Positions 46,218 through 49,477 of a DNA stretch of 49,477 nucleotides are shown piece after piece. Source of the stretch: Hymenobacter sp. (GTDB lineage: Bacteria; Bacteroidota; Bacteroidia; Cytophagales; Hymenobacteraceae); contig JAQBNT010000151.1 of the NCBI GenBank assembly GCA_028288445.1, positions 1 through 49,477 of the forward strand, in the 5' to 3' direction. The notes beneath the pieces are model-generated. The model worked only from the letters and a program-made list of their open reading frames with translations. It was not told the origin of the DNA and made no database searches. Within the stretch, counting starts at the first letter, position 1; each line of letters starts with the position of its first letter. Both the position numbers and the translations under genes were made by a program.

Positions 46218-46967
46218 TCAGCTCCAGCGGCTGAGGAATTGCAGGAAGGTTTCTTTGTACTGGTCGCCTACGGGGATGGTGACGGCCCCAATCTGGACGG
46301 TGAGGCGGCGCACGGCCTCAATCTTGTCGAGCGCCACGATGAACGAGCGGTGGATGCGCATGAAGCGCCGGGTGGGCAGCTTTTCCTCCATCGCCTTCAG
46401 GCTCATGAGGCTCAGCAGGGCGCGGGGCGTGCTTTTGAGGTGCACTTTCACGTAGTCCTTCAGGCCCTCCACATATAAAATGTCGCTGAGGGCCACGCGC
46501 ACCAGCTGGTACTCGGCTTTGAGGAAGAGGTATTCCTCCTCCTCGGGGCCGGTGGAAACCGGGGCGGTGGCGTGCTGCGAGGTGAGCTCGGCGTAGGCGC
46601 GGGCCTTGCCGGCGGCGCGCAGAAACTCTTCGTAGTTGAAGGGCTTCACCAGGTAGTCCAGCGCATCGACACGGTAGCCGTCCAGCGCGTACTGGCTGAA
46701 AGCCGTGGTGAAGATGACGCGCGGGCCGGTGGGGCCCAGCACGCGGGCCAGCTCCAGGCCGTTGAGCTCCTGCATCTGAATGTCGAGAAAGGCCAAATCG
46801 ACGGTGCCGGGGTGCTCGTGCAGGTACTTGAGGGCCTCCACGGCGCTGCTGAACTTGCCCACCAGCTCCAGAAATGGCGTTTTCTGCACGAAGGACGCGA
46901 CCAGGCCCAGGGCCAGGGGCTCATCATCAACGGCAATGGTTTTGAGGGGCGGCAGGGCAATTGTCAT
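46218..46967 (-). CDS. LytTR-family response regulator
   Basis: 249 residues. Receiver domain (residues 9-125) with the acidic pair DDE near residue 14, phospho-acceptor D62 (LAFLDIQM) and the K in YLVKPF; LytTR DNA-binding domain from about residue 145 (YLFLKAEYQLVRVALSDILYVEGLKDYVKVHL, FMRIHRSFIVALDKI). It follows the histidine kinase gene by 46 bases, forming a LytS/LytR-type pair. Target genes are unknown. The ATG at 46967 starts the receiver domain; the longer frame to 47036 overlaps the kinase gene end. Confidence 0.93.
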   Translation of the reverse strand: MTIALPPLKTIAVDDEPLALGLVASFVQKTPFLELVGKFSSAVEALKYLHEHPGTVDLAFLDIQMQELNGLELARVLGPTGPRVIFTTAFSQYALDGYRVDALDYLVKPFNYEEFLRAAGKARAYAELTSQHATAPVSTGPEEEEYLFLKAEYQLVRVALSDILYVEGLKDYVKVHLKSTPRALLSLMSLKAMEEKLPTRRFMRIHRSFIVALDKIEAVRRLTVQIGAVTIPVGDQYKETFLQFLSRWS

Positions 46968-47013
46968 GGGAGCGGAAAATGGGAAGCGGGGAGCGGCAGA
47001 ACGGGGGCGTTTG

Positions 47014-48114
47014 TCAGGATGACAAACTTTTCTCATTCCCGACCTGCAACGTCAGATGCACCCGGAATTCATTACCGGGCGTGTGGTCGTCCACCAGCAG
47101 GCTGAACCGGCCGGGGTACAGCAGGTCGAGGCGGCGGCGGGTATTGGCCAGGCCAATGCCGTTGCTGCCGGCCAGGTCGGTGCTGGGCAGCGCGAGCAGG
47201 GTGTTGCGCACTTCCAGCTCCAGCACGTCGGGGGTGGGCTGGGTGAGGCCAATGTAGATTTTGCTGGCCTGGGTGGCCGCCACGCCGTGCTTGAAGGCAT
47301 TTTCGAGGAAAGGCAGCAGCAGCATGGGGGCCACGGGCACGTCGCGCACGGGCTCGGGGCGGTCGAAGGTCACGGTCACGCGCTCGTCGAGGCGCAGCTG
47401 CATGAGGGTGATGTAGTCCTGCACGAAGGCAATTTCCTGGCTCAGCAGCGTCATGCCCCCGGCGGTATCATATAGTACGTAGCGCATCATGCGCGAGAGC
47501 CGATGGATGGCCACGCGGGCCTGCTCGCCATCCAGCAGCGTGAGGGCGTAGATGTTATTGAGCGTATTGAAGAAGAAGTGCGGGTTAATCTGGGCCTTGA
47601 GCACCGACAGTTCAGACGACACGCGCTGCTGCTCCAGCGTCTGCCGAATCTGGGCATCGTTCTGCCACTTCTGCACCACCGTGATGCTCGTGCTGATGCC
47701 CAGCACAAACATGGTGGTGAGCAGGCCCATCGTGTCGATGCGGAAGCTGCCCCGCGGGGTGAGCCGGGGCCGGCCGGCCGCCGCCATAAAGGCTTTGTCC
47801 ATGAGTTCGGGCAGGTTGAGCGACATTTCCAGAAACTTGCTGAAGCTGAGCACCACCACCGTCGTGGCTATCAGGGCCAGAATAAACCACCCCGTGCGCC
47901 CGTGCAGCAGCAGGCGCGGCACCGTGAACCGGGACGTGAAGTAGAACGTGGCAATCCAGGCGGCAAACATCAGCCCCTGCTTCAGCCAGAACTGCGGCGG
48001 CATGGTGAGCCGCCCGGTGAGCGGCTGAAACAGCAAAAACGTGAGCCCGAACAGCCCCCACACCAGCACATGAATGAGCGGCGTGAGGTAGCGACGGGGC
48101 GTGAGGACGGCCAT
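47014..48114 (-). CDS. LytS/YehU-type sensor histidine kinase
   Basis: 366 residues. Four predicted membrane segments (about 10-33, 45-62, 75-97 and 130-152) with no large external sensor domain, then the His_kinase domain LKAQINPHFFFNTLNNIYAL with phospho-acceptor H179, and the HATPase_c region (LLLPFLENAFKHGV, GSNGIGLANTRRRLDLLY). It should phosphorylate the LytTR regulator encoded just downstream. The ATG at 48114 is preferred to 48141 because a TATGTTTG -7 element covers the latter. Confidence 0.92.
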   Translation of the reverse strand: MAVLTPRRYLTPLIHVLVWGLFGLTFLLFQPLTGRLTMPPQFWLKQGLMFAAWIATFYFTSRFTVPRLLLHGRTGWFILALIATTVVVLSFSKFLEMSLNLPELMDKAFMAAAGRPRLTPRGSFRIDTMGLLTTMFVLGISTSITVVQKWQNDAQIRQTLEQQRVSSELSVLKAQINPHFFFNTLNNIYALTLLDGEQARVAIHRLSRMMRYVLYDTAGGMTLLSQEIAFVQDYITLMQLRLDERVTVTFDRPEPVRDVPVAPMLLLPFLENAFKHGVAATQASKIYIGLTQPTPDVLELEVRNTLLALPSTDLAGSNGIGLANTRRRLDLLYPGRFSLLVDDHTPGNEFRVHLTLQVGNEKSLSS

Positions 48115-48134
48115 AGACGAAGAAGAAATCGAAA

Positions 48135-48142
48135 CAAACATA
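48135..48142 (-). promoter_or_regulatory. -7 element (TATGTTTG) for the histidine kinase gene
   Basis: On the minus strand TATGTTTG matches TAnnTTTG and lies 20 bases upstream of the ATG at 48114. It overlaps the alternative ATG at 48141, which decides the start. Confidence 0.45.
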
Positions 48143-48263
48143 GCCCACACCCTATCCCAAAGCCGGGCCAAACCGACCACACCCCGCAATTGTATCGACC
48201 GCGGGCACCGTTTCACCGTTGGGCAAGGCCGGGTTCGGCCGGAAGAAGGATGCCGGCAGAACA

Positions 48264-48330
48264 AGACTCCCCTCCTTACCAAGGAGGGGATGTTCGAGCC
48301 GAAGGCTCGGACGGGGGTGGTGCCACCGGA
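48264..48330. repeat. Double-hairpin palindromic element
   Basis: Two adjacent hairpins: tcccctcctt / aaggagggga (48268-48290) and cgagcc / ggctcg (48295-48309), then ggtggtgccacc. It has the look of an interspersed palindromic element but occurs once in this window. Confidence 0.6.
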
Positions 48331-48364
48331 GGGGGGCGTTGAACGGCTCGGGGGTAGTACGGCA

Positions 48365-48606
48365 CCGGTTGCCCCCGGCTCTGGGCCACTTGCCAGGCCT
48401 TCTGAACCACTTGCCGGAGCCCTGCCAGGACTTGCCGGACCTTTGTAGTGCCTTGCCAGCGGCAATCCACTGCTTACCGGAGGCAATCCACGACTTGCCG
48501 GACCTTTGTAATGCCTTGCCGGCCCCTTGTAAGCACTTGCCGCGCCTTTGTAACGACCTCCCAGGCTTTTGTAAGCACTTGCCGCGCCCTTGTAACGACT
48601 TGTTGC
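48365..48606 (+). repeat. Intergenic 21-bp tandem array (12 units)
   Basis: The cttgcc-like anchor recurs at 48368, 48389, 48410, 48431, 48452, 48473, 48494, 48515, 48536, 48557, 48578 and 48599, always exactly 21 bp apart. The later units read roughly acttgccgcgcctttgtaac. Units are degenerate and unrelated in sequence to the array at 5.4 kb, but share its period. It ends 83 bases before the pullulanase ATG, between divergent genes. Confidence 0.9.
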
Positions 48607-48688
48607 CAGCCCCCGCCCCTGCCTGATACCATCTTATCAGGGAGAAATGCCGGACGCTTTTCCGCCCCCAGTCCCGACCTTTGCCCCC

Positions 48689-49477
48689 ATGATTCGCCCG
48701 CTACTGCTGCTGCTTGTGCTGCTCTCCCCTGCCCCGGCATCAGCCGCCCCGCCCCTACCCGACTACGCCACCTACCCCACCTACCTCGGCCCCGACCTGG
48801 GCCTGACCTGGCGCGGCGGCCAGGCCACCCTGCGCGTGTGGGCCCCCACCGCCGAGGCCCTCCACCTCAAGCTCTACCCCGCCGGCAGCGGCGGCACCGC
48901 CACCGCCGACCACGCCATGACCAAGGCCGAAGGCGGCACCTGGACCTACACCCTGCCCGCCGGCACCACCGGGTTCTACGCCGTGCAGGCCACCATTGCG
49001 GGCAAGAAAATGGCCGAAGTGGCCGACCCCTACGCCCACGCCGTGGGCGTGAACGGCCTGCGCGGGGCCGTGTTCAACCCCATCATCGCCGAGCCGCCGG
49101 GCTGGAAAGACGACCTGCGCCCCGCCCTGAAACAGACCACCGACATCGTCATCGGCGAAGTCCACCTGCGCGACCTCACCATGCACCCGCAGTCGGGCGT
49201 GCGGCACAAGGGCAAGTTCCTGGGCGCGGCCCAAACCGGCACCCGCGGCCCCGACGGCGTAAGCACCGGCCTCGACCACCTGGTAGAACTCGGCCTGACC
49301 CACGTCCACCTGCTGCCCACCAACGACTTCGCCAGCATCGACGAAGCCGCCCCCGCCAGCGCCACCCGCTACCACTCGCGCTACGACCCGCAGACCTACA
49401 CCGGTCCCGAAGGCACCAACACCCCCGCCCCCACCCACCCCGCCGCCCGCATCCGCTAATTCAAGCAGCTGGTCGAA
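48689..49477 (+). pseudogene. pulA: Type I pullulanase, N-terminal part, interrupted by an in-frame stop
   Basis: Signal peptide MIRPLLLLLVLLSPAPASA, an N-terminal carbohydrate-binding/CBM48 module (LGLTWRGGQATLRVWAPTAEALHLKLY, about 35-130) and the start of the GH13 barrel (TTDIVIGEVHLRDLT, GLDHLVELGLTHVHLLPTNDF). The frame meets TAA at 49457-49459, yet the codons after it (FKQLVE) are what the family has after 'RIR-E'. The stretch just before (YHSRYDPQTYTGPEGTNTPAP) also departs from the usual YNWGYDPxxYxxPEGSY. Either the gene is decaying or the sequence is unreliable here. The enzyme would hydrolyse alpha-1,6 bonds of pullulan or starch. The gene runs off the window. Confidence 0.75.

Noticed and set aside
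48264..48330. Attenuator of pulA
   Set aside because: The two hairpins lie about 360 bases before the ATG with no T run and look like an interspersed palindromic element.

Overview
The window looks like a chromosomal segment of a high-GC member of the Bacteroidota, most likely a Hymenobacter-type member of the Cytophagales (inference). The grounds are: three secreted giants or enzymes with type IX secretion (T9SS) sorting domains of both type A and type B, a C25-peptidase PorU-like/PorV-like pair, TAnnTTTG-type -7 promoter elements with almost no Shine-Dalgarno sequences, PadR + PspC/GIN-domain and LytS/LytTR regulators, and strongly GC-rich third codon positions. No rRNA, tRNA, phage, plasmid, transposase or CRISPR locus was seen.

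Layout. 1-5.3 kb: 3' part of a giant adhesin with eleven ~85-residue repeats and a gliding-motility (type B) C-terminal domain. 5.3-8.0 kb: a 21-bp tandem array, then rlmD and two unknown genes, one of them AT-rich. 8.2-16 kb: mostly minus-strand housekeeping and envelope genes (luciferase-like monooxygenase, NTF2-like lipoprotein, glycine-zipper protein, thiL, lamin-tail T9SS protein, M3 oligopeptidase), with two plus-strand lipoproteins. 16-22.7 kb: PaaE-like ferredoxin reductase, M23 peptidase, LolC/E-like permease, NamZ-type muramidase, a 41-bp tandem array, fmt, folA. 22.7-29.1 kb: PorU2-like sortase/peptidase and PorV2-like barrel. 29.5-32.6 kb: PadR regulator with a double-PspC/GIN membrane protein. 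32.7-35.5 kb: CCA-adding enzyme, TsaC/Sua5, methylmalonyl-CoA epimerase. 35.7-38.4 kb: iscS-iscU-unknown-iscA cluster. 38.5-44 kb: an 1819-residue T9SS adhesin. 44.4-48.1 kb: glycosyltransferase and a LytTR/LytS two-component pair. 48.1-49.5 kb: a second 21-bp array and the start of a type I pullulanase gene that is interrupted by a stop codon.

Working together: the T9SS theme links the putative sortase/shuttle pair to the three cargo proteins in the window; the isc cluster builds Fe-S centres used by proteins such as RlmD and the PaaE-like reductase. The most unusual non-coding signal is a set of three unrelated intergenic tandem arrays with exact periods of 21, 41 and 21 bp, each lying just upstream of a plus-strand gene (rlmD, fmt, pulA). 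In addition, at least five members of a covarying inverted-repeat (REP/MITE-like) family sit between genes, some apparently doubling as terminators. All function calls rest on reading the translated sequence; no database search was run.
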